Source of the DNA: Paenibacillus sp. FSL H8-0548
Lineage (GTDB): Bacteria; Bacillota; Bacilli; Paenibacillales; Paenibacillaceae
DNA length: 64,000 nucleotides
NCBI RefSeq assembly: GCF_038630985.1
Contig: NZ_CP152049.1
Span: 2,809,501 to 2,873,500 of the forward strand
Direction of reading: 5' to 3'
In this document: one piece after another, positions 53,500-63,066 of the stretch
How positions within the stretch are numbered: position 1 is the stretch's first letter
Layout of the letters: each line of letters opens with the position of its first letter
Notes under the pieces: model-generated
Database searches by the model: none
What the model was told of the DNA's origin: nothing
The model's input: the letters and a program-made list of their open reading frames with translations, nothing else
Made by a program: the position numbers and the translations under genes

Positions 53500-54768
53500 A
53501 TGTCGAGACAATTTTCCAAAAGTTTCTACTGGGGAGCATCTACTGCTGCACACCAGGTGGAGGGCAACAATGTAAACTCTGATTTTTGGTTGATGGAGAA
53601 CTTGGAGGGGACTGTGTTTAAGGAGCCATCCGGTGAAGCCGTTGAACATTACCGCTTGTACAGGGAAGATATCGCGCTCATGGCGGAACTAGGCTTGAAT
53701 TCGTATCGTTTTTCCATGGAGTGGGCACGAATTGAACCGGAGGAAGGTCGTTTCGACCAGGAGGTCTTGGATCACTACCGTGATGTTCTGACAGCCTGCG
53801 AAGAGTTTAACATCATGCCGATCATAACCCTCCATCATTTCACTTCTCCGCAGTGGTTGATTCGTGCCGGAGGTTGGGAGTCCATGGAGACTCCAGCAAA
53901 GTTTGCGCGATACTGTGAGCATGTCATGCGTGAATTAGGTGATTCTATTCCTTACGTCTGCACGATTAATGAGGCCAACATCTCCATCGGAATAACCAAG
54001 ATCATAAAGCGTCATCAGACACAGAATGCAGCGCAAGTCGGAATTAATACCGGGAGGATGGAAAGCATGCAAAAGTATTATGTCGAACTAGGTCAAGCAT
54101 TCGGCGTGCCTCCCCAAGACGTCCATGCCTTTTTAGCTGCGAGATCGGAGAAAGGGTTGGAAGTTATCTTCAAGGCACATACAGAAGCTAGAGAGGCCAT
54201 ACGAAAGGTTAGCCCGCAAACCCAAGTAGGCATAACGTTATCCTTATACGACATTCAGTCCATCCCGGGCGGTGAAGAACATGCAGCGCATGCTATGCAG
54301 GAGGAGTTTCTTCAATTTCTTCCTTATCTAGAAGAAGATGATTTCTTCGGATTGCAGAATTATACAAGGTACGTATATGGTCCAGAAGGATATATACCAC
54401 CTGCCGAGGATGCCGAGAAAACGCAGATGGGTAACGAGTACTATCCAGAAGGACTAGAGTCCGTAATCCGGTATGCCTCCAAGTATTTGAATAAGCCGAT
54501 CATCATCACGGAGAACGGCATTGGTACGGAGAACGATGAACGCAGAATTGCTTTTATCGATCGTGCGCTACAAGGGGTGCATGATTGTGTAATTGATGGG
54601 ATACCTGTATTGGGGTATATGCATTGGTCGTTGCTCGATAATTTCGAGTGGCAGCTCGGGTACTCCAAGACCTTCGGGCTGATCTCAGTAGACCGATCCA
54701 CACAAGAAAGAAAGCCCAAGCCAAGCGCATATCATTACGGAAATATTGCCAAGAATAATCTATTATAA
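53500..54768 (+). CDS. Glycoside hydrolase family 1 beta-glucosidase
   Basis: A 422-residue TIM-barrel enzyme. The N-terminal signature is FYWGASTAAHQVEGNN, the acid/base is E158 in TINEANIS (Ala where most members have Pro) and the nucleophile is E338 in IITENGIG. The C-terminal LDNFEWQLGYSKTFGL is typical. The ATG at 53500 follows AAAGGAGAGG. It lacks the phospho-sugar-binding residues usually obvious in 6-phospho-glucosidases, and the locus has an ABC importer and no PTS permease, so non-phosphorylated beta-glucosides are the likely substrate. Confidence 0.93.
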   Translation: MSRQFSKSFYWGASTAAHQVEGNNVNSDFWLMENLEGTVFKEPSGEAVEHYRLYREDIALMAELGLNSYRFSMEWARIEPEEGRFDQEVLDHYRDVLTACEEFNIMPIITLHHFTSPQWLIRAGGWESMETPAKFARYCEHVMRELGDSIPYVCTINEANISIGITKIIKRHQTQNAAQVGINTGRMESMQKYYVELGQAFGVPPQDVHAFLAARSEKGLEVIFKAHTEAREAIRKVSPQTQVGITLSLYDIQSIPGGEEHAAHAMQEEFLQFLPYLEEDDFFGLQNYTRYVYGPEGYIPPAEDAEKTQMGNEYYPEGLESVIRYASKYLNKPIIITENGIGTENDERRIAFIDRALQGVHDCVIDGIPVLGYMHWSLLDNFEWQLGYSKTFGLISVDRSTQERKPKPSAYHYGNIAKNNLL

Positions 54769-54784
54769 AGTGAGGATACAGAAC

Positions 54785-57574
54785 ATGGTTGAAGTTGTGT
54801 CGTTACGGACAGAGTATCTGGAAAACCCCTTGGGTCTTGACGCGCAACGGCCGCGTCTAGGCTGGAAGCTGCGCAGCGATGGAAAAAACGTCATGCAAAT
54901 TGCCTATCAATTGCAAGCATCCAAAGCCAATGACTTTGCTAACTTAATATGGGACAGCGGCAAGTTAGAGAGCAGCGACTCGCAAGGTGTCTTGTATGAG
55001 GGTCCTGCATTAAATTCGATAGAACGTATCTATTGGCGAGTCAAGGTTTATAGTAATCATGAAGAGGAATCGGCGTTTAGCAAGCCGGCCTACTTCGAAA
55101 CAGGTCTGTTGCATGCTGCAGATTGGGAGGCTCAATGGATTGAACCGGAGAAGGAAGTAGATATCGACGCTTATAAACCGGCTCCTTATGTTAGGAAGGA
55201 TTTCACAGTGAGGAAAGGTCTTGTTGCCGCCCGAGCCTGCTTCACGGCCAAAGGTTTGTACAGCTTTTATTTAAACGGTGCGGAAGGTACAGATCATCTG
55301 TTCACGCCCGGGTTCACTTCCTATTATAACCGGCTGCAATATCAAGTATATGACGTGACCTCTTTTGTACATGAAGGCACGAATGCACTTGGGATTATTC
55401 TTGCAGACGGCTGGTGGAGAGGAATGACCGGTGGAGCAAGTTTAAAAAACAATTTTGGATACAAAGTGGCTTTTTTAGGGCAACTCATGTTGGATTACGA
55501 AGATGGCAACCGAGAGGTCATCGGTAGTGACGGTTCCTTTAGAACCTCTTATGGCCCTTTGCTGAAGTCGGATATGAAAGCGGGAGAGTTTTATGATGCC
55601 AGAATGAACATAATGGGCTGGAACCAGCCTGGGTATGACGATACTGCTTGGGCGTCAGTGCAGATTGTCGAGGATCGATTCGATAATTTGATTGCTACTC
55701 GCAGCGTGCCTGTTAGGCAGAAGGAAAGGTTCACACCAAAGGTATTGCAAACGCCAAATGGAGATAGGGTGCTGGATTTCGGGCAAAATATCGCAGGTTG
55801 GGTCGATATGAAGGTGCAAGGAGATGAGGGGAAAGAGATCGTTTTGATTCATGGCGAAGCCTTGGATCAGGATGGTAACTTCACATTGCAGAACCTTGCG
55901 GCACATGGAGCAATAGAGGACTTTCAAGAGGTTCATTATATTTTGGCAGGAAGAGAAAGCGAGAGCTACCGACCGCAGTTTGCTATCTTTGGTTTCCGTT
56001 ATGTACTGGTGAAGAAATATCCAGGGGAAATAATTCCAGAGAACTTTACGGCGGTAGCCGTATATTCCGATCTGGAGGAGACGGGCGATTTCAACTGCTC
56101 GAATCCATTGATTAACAAACTTGTATCTAACTCGAGATGGAGCCAGAAGAGTAACTTTATGGAGATCCCTACCGATTGCCCTACAAGAGAAAGAGCAGGG
56201 TGGACAGGCGATGCACAATTGTATTGCAGAACGGCTTCAGATTTTATGAATGTATATCCTTTCTTTGAGAAGTGGATGGCCGACTTGGCGGCCGAACAAT
56301 TCCCGGACGGTTCGGTAGGAAGCACGGTGCCAACCGTGATTGGGCACCACAGCTTGGAAGAATGGGAACGGTTCGCGAAGGGGAATAGTGATCCGATGAT
56401 GGCGCTTCGTAGGCCAAAGCCTGGAACTGCCAGTATGCTGGACGGTTCTTCGGGCTGGGGAGATGCGGCCGTTATAATTCCATGGACCCTCTATCTTTGT
56501 TATGGGGACAAGTGGATTCTGGAGAAGCAATTTGACTCGGCGAAAGCATGGGTGGATTATATGGCTGCCTCCGCAAAAACCGAAAGTGAGGAATTCAAAG
56601 ATTCGCCGGCTTATCACAATTATACCGATGGGGAGCTTGACGCTGATTATATATGGGATACGAAGTTCCATTGGGGCGAATGGTTGGAAGCTGACACGAT
56701 CTTTAACGATATAGTATCAGCCATGACCAACTCCAGGGGATCTCTCCCGTTTGTTGCAACGGCGTATTTTGCATATTCTACCCGCCTGCTCTCAGAGATG
56801 GCGTTTGTGCTTGGGAAGACCGAGGAGGGAGCGAAGTACAGGGCGCTCTACGAGAAGGTTAAACGAGTTTATAATAAATATTTCATTAAAGAAGATGGGG
56901 CCATGATAGAAAATAGGCAGGCTCCTAATGTCCGAACGCTTGCTTTCGGGTTAGTGGATGAAGATAAAAAACAAGCTGTTGCTAACAGGCTGGCGCAGTT
57001 GGTTGAAGAACAGAATGATCACTTGAATACAGGATTTCTTTCGACGCCATTCTTATTGCAGGTATTAGCGGATAACGGCTACGCCGATCTGGCTTTCCGG
57101 CTGCTGGAGCAGGATACGAGTCCGTCTTGGCTGTTTGCCGTCAGCAAGGGGGCTACGACAATTTGGGAAAGCTGGAGAGGCATTTCACCTGAGGGGGAAC
57201 TGTCAGGATCATTAAATCATTATTCATATGGGGCTGTATGCGACTTTCTCTTCGCCTGTATAGCCGGAATACGGCCCGTTTGGGAGAAGCCAGGCTACAA
57301 GCATTTTATGTTGAAACCATTGGCAGGAGGTACGTTGACTCGGGCAACTGCAACGTTTGAGTCCAGCTATGGAACCATCCGGTCAAGCTGGGAGAAAAAG
57401 AATCAAGAAGTAAGCTATCGATTTGAGGTTCCCGCCAATACCACGGCAACGATTGTGCTTCCAGGCCGTCTTGAAGATTTGAAAAATGTATTCAACGAGT
57501 CTACGGATGCCTACAATGAAGGTGAGAACATCGTTCTGGCAGTGGGGAGCGGCGAGTATCTGTTTACGATTTAA
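54785..57574 (+). CDS. Glycoside hydrolase family 78 alpha-L-rhamnosidase
   Basis: A 929-residue cytoplasmic enzyme. Two N-terminal beta-sandwich domains (RTEYLENPLGLDAQRPRLGW) precede the (alpha/alpha)6 barrel, whose catalytic segment DCPTRERAGWTGDAQ and later TTIWESW contain the conserved acidic residues. A C-terminal beta-sandwich ends the protein. It removes terminal alpha-L-rhamnose from pectic side chains or plant glycosides such as flavonoid rutinosides. The ATG at 54785 follows GAGGAT; it starts 16 bases after the GH1 stop, so the two enzymes are co-transcribed. Confidence 0.93.
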   Translation: MVEVVSLRTEYLENPLGLDAQRPRLGWKLRSDGKNVMQIAYQLQASKANDFANLIWDSGKLESSDSQGVLYEGPALNSIERIYWRVKVYSNHEEESAFSKPAYFETGLLHAADWEAQWIEPEKEVDIDAYKPAPYVRKDFTVRKGLVAARACFTAKGLYSFYLNGAEGTDHLFTPGFTSYYNRLQYQVYDVTSFVHEGTNALGIILADGWWRGMTGGASLKNNFGYKVAFLGQLMLDYEDGNREVIGSDGSFRTSYGPLLKSDMKAGEFYDARMNIMGWNQPGYDDTAWASVQIVEDRFDNLIATRSVPVRQKERFTPKVLQTPNGDRVLDFGQNIAGWVDMKVQGDEGKEIVLIHGEALDQDGNFTLQNLAAHGAIEDFQEVHYILAGRESESYRPQFAIFGFRYVLVKKYPGEIIPENFTAVAVYSDLEETGDFNCSNPLINKLVSNSRWSQKSNFMEIPTDCPTRERAGWTGDAQLYCRTASDFMNVYPFFEKWMADLAAEQFPDGSVGSTVPTVIGHHSLEEWERFAKGNSDPMMALRRPKPGTASMLDGSSGWGDAAVIIPWTLYLCYGDKWILEKQFDSAKAWVDYMAASAKTESEEFKDSPAYHNYTDGELDADYIWDTKFHWGEWLEADTIFNDIVSAMTNSRGSLPFVATAYFAYSTRLLSEMAFVLGKTEEGAKYRALYEKVKRVYNKYFIKEDGAMIENRQAPNVRTLAFGLVDEDKKQAVANRLAQLVEEQNDHLNTGFLSTPFLLQVLADNGYADLAFRLLEQDTSPSWLFAVSKGATTIWESWRGISPEGELSGSLNHYSYGAVCDFLFACIAGIRPVWEKPGYKHFMLKPLAGGTLTRATATFESSYGTIRSSWEKKNQEVSYRFEVPANTTATIVLPGRLEDLKNVFNESTDAYNEGENIVLAVGSGEYLFTI

Positions 57575-57597
57575 TCATGTTTGCAATGCTGAATAAA

Positions 57598-57662
57598 GTC
57601 GGCAAAGCAATAGTCATAAAGTCGTTAAACTGTTAGTTGTGCGGGATATAGGAAGATATACT
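57598..57662 (+). promoter_or_regulatory. Glycan-locus promoter, site C (before binding protein)
   Basis: GTCG at 57598 and 57621 (23 bp), TTAGTT at 57633, 18-base spacer, TATACT at 57657. Same layout as sites A, B and D. Confidence 0.75.
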
Positions 57663-57698
57663 CAAAGTGCTAGCAAACAATTATATAGGGGGAATACG

Positions 57699-59252
57699 AT
57701 GAAAAGGACATTCAAGTACACCAGGATTCTGCTTGCGTTAGTGCTTATGACAACACTGATCGCCGCATGCTCGTCAAACAACAACGGAAATACGAAGACT
57801 GGCCAGCCAAGCCCGACAACTGGAGCAGGAAATGCTTCCGAATCTTCTGAAAGCGCTGAAGATGCAATGAAAGAGCCCTACGAATTAACGATGGCTTTGC
57901 CCATATTTGGAGCGGTTCCGGCAGATATGAAGCTGGTTGAAGCAGAAATTAACAAGCTTACACAAGAAAAGCTGAATACAACCGTAACGATTCTTCCGCT
58001 TAGCATTGGAAGTTATGACCAGCAGATGAACCTGATGACAGCCAGTGGAGAAAAGCTGGATTTAATGTTTACCTTCGGTATTGGAAGCAAATATGCCACT
58101 GATGCGATAAGCGGAAAACTTCTTCCAATCGATCCGCTATTGGATAAACATGGACAAGGCATTGTTGAAGCGATTGGAGCCGAATATATGGAGTCCGCTA
58201 GAGTGAATGGACAAATTTATGGTATTCCTACTCTGCATTCCTTCGCGTCGCAGCCAGCTGTATTCATGAGAAAAGACTTAGTTGAAAAATATAATATTGA
58301 TGTAGATGCCATTCATTCTTTGAATGATTTGGATAATGTGTTTAAGATTATTAAAGAAAATGAGCCAGGAGTGTTTCCGCTTGCTTCCGGTTTATCGAAA
58401 GCGATGGATTTTTATAGAAGCTATGATAAGCTTGGAGACGGTAATGGCGTATTGCCGGGCTTCGATAATGATTTGAAATTAGTCAACTGGTATGAAACTG
58501 ATGAATATGCACAGTTACTGAATAAAATGCACAATTGGTTTAAAGCAGGCTATGTCAACAAGGATGCTGCAACTACGAAAACCAATACAGCTGACTTGCT
58601 TAAGGCGAATAAGGCATTTTCTTATATTACGATGAACAAACCCGAAATTAGAGCGCAGGAAGAGCGACTCATCGGTCAAGAATTGGTGGTCGTAAATCTC
58701 GATATCGAGTCTTACGCTGTCACTACTGATGTAATAGTCGGGTTATGGGGGATTGCTCAGCAGTCCGAAAATCCGGAGCGCGTCATGAAGTTTCTAGAAC
58801 TAATGTATACAGATAAAGAACTTGTCAATCTTATTATTTGGGGAATCGAAGGCAAACACTATGTTAACGTGTCGGATAATATAATCAGATACCCTGAGGG
58901 CGTTGACATATCGACCGTCGGATATACGATGAATGCTCTTACAACGAGCAATCCTTTCATAGCCTATACATTCGAAGGCCAAGATCCGAAAATCGGTCAA
59001 AGCGTTAAGGAATTTAACGCTTCAGCGAATAAATCCAAAGCGCTGGGATTTTCGTTCAATCCAAGCAATGTACAGAACGAATTGACGGCGATCACGAATG
59101 TTACGAACCGGTACAAATCAGTTTTGGAAACGGGCTCGGTGGCTCCAGAATCCATTCTTAAGGAGTTTATCATTCAACTGAAATCGGCTGGTATTAATAA
59201 AGTGATTGAGGAGAAACAACAGCAGTTAGATGCCTGGGCTGCAGCAAAATAA
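57699..59252 (+). CDS. Extracellular solute-binding lipoprotein of the glycan locus
   Basis: A 517-residue substrate receptor. The signal peptide ends in the lipobox IAAC, followed by a Ser/Thr/Gly-rich linker. The C-terminal third fits the DUF3502-type end of LplA-like receptors. The ATG at 57699 is chosen for the AGGGGG just upstream. Its permease partner lies beyond the two-component genes (63067 onward); such splitting of receptor and permease by regulators is unusual. It probably binds a rhamnose-containing oligosaccharide, judging from the enzymes nearby. Confidence 0.92.
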   Translation: MKRTFKYTRILLALVLMTTLIAACSSNNNGNTKTGQPSPTTGAGNASESSESAEDAMKEPYELTMALPIFGAVPADMKLVEAEINKLTQEKLNTTVTILPLSIGSYDQQMNLMTASGEKLDLMFTFGIGSKYATDAISGKLLPIDPLLDKHGQGIVEAIGAEYMESARVNGQIYGIPTLHSFASQPAVFMRKDLVEKYNIDVDAIHSLNDLDNVFKIIKENEPGVFPLASGLSKAMDFYRSYDKLGDGNGVLPGFDNDLKLVNWYETDEYAQLLNKMHNWFKAGYVNKDAATTKTNTADLLKANKAFSYITMNKPEIRAQEERLIGQELVVVNLDIESYAVTTDVIVGLWGIAQQSENPERVMKFLELMYTDKELVNLIIWGIEGKHYVNVSDNIIRYPEGVDISTVGYTMNALTTSNPFIAYTFEGQDPKIGQSVKEFNASANKSKALGFSFNPSNVQNELTAITNVTNRYKSVLETGSVAPESILKEFIIQLKSAGINKVIEEKQQQLDAWAAAK

Positions 59253-59296
59253 ATAATGCATTAAGCTCGAGTAATAAACCTTATAAAAACAGTAAC

Positions 59297-59335
59297 AAAG
59301 TCGGGTCTACATGTAGATCCGGCTTTGTTTATTGG
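59297..59335 (+). terminator. Terminator after the binding protein
   Basis: AAAGTCGGGTCTAC and GTAGATCCGGCTTT pair over 14 bases (two G-U) with a 2-base core and are followed by GTTTATT. Confidence 0.75.
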
Positions 59336-59436
59336 AGGTTTGCCGTATAAAATTCGCTTAGAGATAATTCACATAGGCGTAAGGTAAGTTTGTCACTTAT
59401 AATGTAAGAAAACAAAACTAGAAGGGGTCGGAGAGC

Positions 59437-61194
59437 ATGAAAAAGCTTACATTAAAGAGGCTTCGCCTAAATTCGTTGCGAATCCAGATTACGTTAAGCG
59501 TGCTTATTATGACGTTGCCTCTGACAGGAATGCTGCTTTATAATAATTTCTACGCTATTGACGTAGTCCGTGCACAAGTGGCAGACTCTTACAAAAATAC
59601 TTTGTCGCTGCATATGAATCAGATAGATTCCAACTTAAATGATATCGACTCCTATATCCATACGATTGCCGGAACGGGCTATGATTTAATTGCTCTTAAA
59701 CAGGCTGAAACCGATGATCAGTATTATATGTCGAAAGCGTATATATTTAACAAATTGTCGTACGATATGGCTCTATTCAAATTGCTAGGTTCTTTTTTTG
59801 TTTATGTCGAGGACAGACACGATTATATGGATGTGTATTCTACCGGGGTCTCATATGAGGAAAAGGAGATCGTGAAAGATCATATCACGAACATGATTAC
59901 TCAACAAAAAATACCTAAAGGAGTCAGAACAAAAAGGTGGCAGCATACCCAAATCGGACAAGAGCATTATCTAATTAATATCGTGAAATCAGGAGATGTC
60001 TACCTAGGGGGCTGGGTAAGAACGGATGAATTGCTAAAGCCTCTTACCGCACTAAAACTAGGAGAGGGGGGGACAACACTAATCGCTGATGATCAAGGAG
60101 AGTCAATTACAAATCGTAGCCTCGTAGATAACGATGGAATTAATCTGCGAAAGAACTTGAATGAACATTATTTATCGGGTTCGGATCGCAAGTATCTTGT
60201 CGTCGGGACAGAATCCTATAGAGGGAACTTCAACCTGATTGCGGTTATACCGGATCGCAACATACTAGCGAACCTTCCCTATCTTCAACGGCTTATTTGG
60301 TTCATCACCATAAGCTCGTTAATATTTATTCCGATTGGTCTGTATTTAATGAAGCAAGTTTTTCTTAACCCGCTTAAACGGGTCCTACTCGCAATGAGTA
60401 GAGTCCGCGGGGGGGATTGGGGTGTCCGCGTGAATGCTGAACTCGGCGCTGAGGAATTTAAAATATTAGGATTTTCCTTTAATTCGATGATGAATGAAAT
60501 CCAAACGCTTCGAGTCAACGTGTTTGAAGAACAATTGAATAAGCAGCGAGAGGAGCTTCAGCGGCTGCAGCTGCAAGTAAATCCACACTTCTTCTTGAAT
60601 GCTTTGAATATTGTTTATAATTTAGCTAAAGTCAAAAACCACCAATTGATCATGGAAATGACCATGTCATTGATTAAATATTTCCGTTTTTTATTTCGCA
60701 GCAATACATCATTTGTTAGGCTAAATGATGAACTGCAGCACACTCGTCATTATTTGAGTATACAGGAACTGCGATTTCCTGAGAAATTGACCTGGAAAGT
60801 AGATGCACCAGATTACTTAACGGATATTCCGGTTCCACCTCTCGTTATTCAGTCGTTTGTCGAGAATTCGATTAAACATGCAGTAACGATGGAGGAGCCT
60901 ATCCACATCACGGTATATGTCGGTTTCGAAGATGAAATAGACGGCTCTATGATGAAAATAAGCATAAAGGATACGGGAAAAGGATTTGAGGATAAGGTAC
61001 TTCAGGAGCTGCTGGCTGGCAAAAACATAGAAAATGAACAAGGTGAGCACATCGGGATATGGAATGTTCAAAGGCGGCTAAAGCTGCTATATAACGAAAC
61101 TGTCAGCATTCATTATTATAACGATAAGGAAACAGGTGGCGCCGTAGTGGAAATCATTGTTCCAACTCAACCTGTAATGGAGGGGAAACGATGA
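59437..61194 (+). CDS. YesM-type sensor histidine kinase
   Basis: A 585-residue membrane kinase. Spans lie near residues 15-35 and 288-308, enclosing an outside sensor domain of about 250 residues. A HAMP linker follows, then the His_kinase domain with phospho-acceptor H384 in QVNPHFFLNALN and an ATPase domain with ENSIKHA and DTGKGF. Its stop overlaps the start of the response regulator (ATGA). It likely senses an oligosaccharide directly or through the adjacent binding protein. Confidence 0.93.
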   Translation: MKKLTLKRLRLNSLRIQITLSVLIMTLPLTGMLLYNNFYAIDVVRAQVADSYKNTLSLHMNQIDSNLNDIDSYIHTIAGTGYDLIALKQAETDDQYYMSKAYIFNKLSYDMALFKLLGSFFVYVEDRHDYMDVYSTGVSYEEKEIVKDHITNMITQQKIPKGVRTKRWQHTQIGQEHYLINIVKSGDVYLGGWVRTDELLKPLTALKLGEGGTTLIADDQGESITNRSLVDNDGINLRKNLNEHYLSGSDRKYLVVGTESYRGNFNLIAVIPDRNILANLPYLQRLIWFITISSLIFIPIGLYLMKQVFLNPLKRVLLAMSRVRGGDWGVRVNAELGAEEFKILGFSFNSMMNEIQTLRVNVFEEQLNKQREELQRLQLQVNPHFFLNALNIVYNLAKVKNHQLIMEMTMSLIKYFRFLFRSNTSFVRLNDELQHTRHYLSIQELRFPEKLTWKVDAPDYLTDIPVPPLVIQSFVENSIKHAVTMEEPIHITVYVGFEDEIDGSMMKISIKDTGKGFEDKVLQELLAGKNIENEQGEHIGIWNVQRRLKLLYNETVSIHYYNDKETGGAVVEIIVPTQPVMEGKR

Positions 61195-62792
61195 CTTATC
61201 AATTGTTGCTTGTCGATGATGAATTACATGCTATTGAAGGAGTCAAAAGCGATCTGGATATGGATAAGCTTGGACTATCCAGATTATTCACAGCTTATAA
61301 TATGAAGCAAGCGAAAGCCATAATCGAAAGTGAAAAAATAGACATTATGTTGTGCGATATAGAAATGCCGCAAGGGAGCGGTTTGGAGCTGTTGTCATGG
61401 GCAAGGGAGCAATATCCGCATCTCATCACCATATTTCTTACGAGCCACGCTGATTTTAAGTATGCAAAGGAAGCTATTCAGTTAGGGAGTCTGGATTATT
61501 TGTTAAAGCCCGTGCTTACGGACGAATTGGAAAATGTAATCCGAAGGGCCCAAGGCATCATTAATCATAACAGTGAAATGATTAGGAATAAACAATCCCA
61601 TCAATTTTGGATGAAGCATAAATCACTTGTCATTGAACGGTTTTGGTTGGACCTTATTAATCACACCATACCAAGTAATCCGGAAGCGATTCATAAACAT
61701 GCCGAGTATCATCAACTGCCGGTCTTAGATGACGCGATTTTTTTCCCATTGTTGATTTCAGTGAAAAAATGGAATAAACCATTAAGTAGGCGTGATGAAA
61801 AAATAATGGAGTATGCGCTTAAAAATTCGGCTGAAGAAATCATAACGGGCAGCCAATTAAATGGTGTATTCTTTTTTCTTGACCGCGGAACAATGATTGG
61901 GATTTTTGCAGCGGATATATTGGAAGACGGGAACCTAGATCAGCTTCCTAAGGCATGCAATCACTATTTAGAAATGTGTAGAGAGTATTTTTATTGCAGT
62001 GTATCTTGTTATTTAGGAAAGCCTGTTGAAGCTCAAGGAATTGCAGGATTGGTTACAAGCTTAAAGCAACGCGATCGAAATAACGTAGCCTTTTACAATG
62101 AGGTTTTTCCTTTCGTTGAGAGAATGGATACGACTCAATCGATCGGGCTACCAGATTTGAATATGTGGTTTTCTCTACTAAAAACAGGGACAAAGGACGA
62201 GTCTATTCGGGAAGTAGAGAAGTCTCTCGAGCAGCTGGTACAAAACCAAATCGTGGATGCCAATATTTTGCATCAGTTTCACCAGGATTTCATGCAGGCG
62301 CTTTATTCGTTTCTGAATATAAGCGGCATTCAGGCCCACCAACTATATGGCGATGAAGCGTCTAGAAGGCTATCGGAGCTAGCGGGGCACTCTGTGACTG
62401 ACTTATTAGTCTGGGTTCATCATACACTGGACAAAGCCGTGCAACAAACTAAAGCAGTTGAAGAAACCGAAACGGTCGTCCAGACGGTCCAACGCTATAT
62501 CGAGCAAAATATAGGCCACGACATGTCGCGAGATACGATTGCCAATCATGTCTATCTAAATCCCGATTATCTATCCAGGATATTCAAAAAAGAAACGGGA
62601 TACTCTATATCTGATTATGTGTTAAATGAAAGAATCAATTTGGCAAAAGAGCTGCTGTCGCAAACCAACATCCCAATTAGCTCGATTGCTTCGTCTGTAG
62701 GACACACCAATTTCTCGCATTTCGCTAGAATATTCAAAAAACACGCTGGGCTGGGACCAACGGAATACAGGAACCAATTTGGAAAAAAATAA
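61191..62792 (+). CDS. YesN-type response regulator with AraC HTH
   Basis: A 533-residue regulator. The receiver has D9/D10 (LLLVDDEL), phospho-acceptor D56 (MLCDIEMPQ), Thr/Ser and K in LDYLLKPV. A helical middle of about 300 residues links to two AraC-type helix-turn-helix motifs (MSRDTIANHVYLNPDYLSRI and ISSIASSVGHTNFSHFARIF). AraC proteins usually bind direct repeats next to the -35 box, which matches the 23-bp repeated GTCG promoters A-D of this locus, so it is the best candidate activator for them. Confidence 0.93.
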   Translation: MTYQLLLVDDELHAIEGVKSDLDMDKLGLSRLFTAYNMKQAKAIIESEKIDIMLCDIEMPQGSGLELLSWAREQYPHLITIFLTSHADFKYAKEAIQLGSLDYLLKPVLTDELENVIRRAQGIINHNSEMIRNKQSHQFWMKHKSLVIERFWLDLINHTIPSNPEAIHKHAEYHQLPVLDDAIFFPLLISVKKWNKPLSRRDEKIMEYALKNSAEEIITGSQLNGVFFFLDRGTMIGIFAADILEDGNLDQLPKACNHYLEMCREYFYCSVSCYLGKPVEAQGIAGLVTSLKQRDRNNVAFYNEVFPFVERMDTTQSIGLPDLNMWFSLLKTGTKDESIREVEKSLEQLVQNQIVDANILHQFHQDFMQALYSFLNISGIQAHQLYGDEASRRLSELAGHSVTDLLVWVHHTLDKAVQQTKAVEETETVVQTVQRYIEQNIGHDMSRDTIANHVYLNPDYLSRIFKKETGYSISDYVLNERINLAKELLSQTNIPISSIASSVGHTNFSHFARIFKKHAGLGPTEYRNQFGKK

Positions 62793-62849
62793 ATAATTAG
62801 ATCCGGGACTGTTTCAAAAGTCAAAGTGGCAACAAATCTAAAGTTGAAA

Positions 62850-62896
62850 TGGCGGTACAGGGATAACTTTCCTGGCACCGCTATTTCTTTTTTTTG
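62850..62896 (+). terminator. Terminator of the two-component operon
   Basis: GCGGTACAGG (62852) pairs with CCTGGCACCGC (62871) with a small bulge, followed by TATTTC and a run of nine or so T. Confidence 0.75.
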
Positions 62897-62960
62897 ACCA
62901 AATCTATATTAGGGATCACCACTTATTATGCGGATAAACCATGATTTGTTCACGACAATA

Positions 62961-63025
62961 GTCGTGAAAGTGTTAGATAAGAAGTCGGCTTAACGTTAGT
63001 TAAACTCACGTGAATTTCTTATGAT
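62961..63025 (+). promoter_or_regulatory. Glycan-locus promoter, site D (before permease)
   Basis: GTCG at 62961 and 62984 (23 bp), TTAGTT at 62996, 18-base spacer, TATGAT at 63020. Same layout as sites A-C. Confidence 0.75.
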
Positions 63026-63066
63026 AGGTCTATAAACAATAGATGAAGACAAGGATGTGATTTTAC

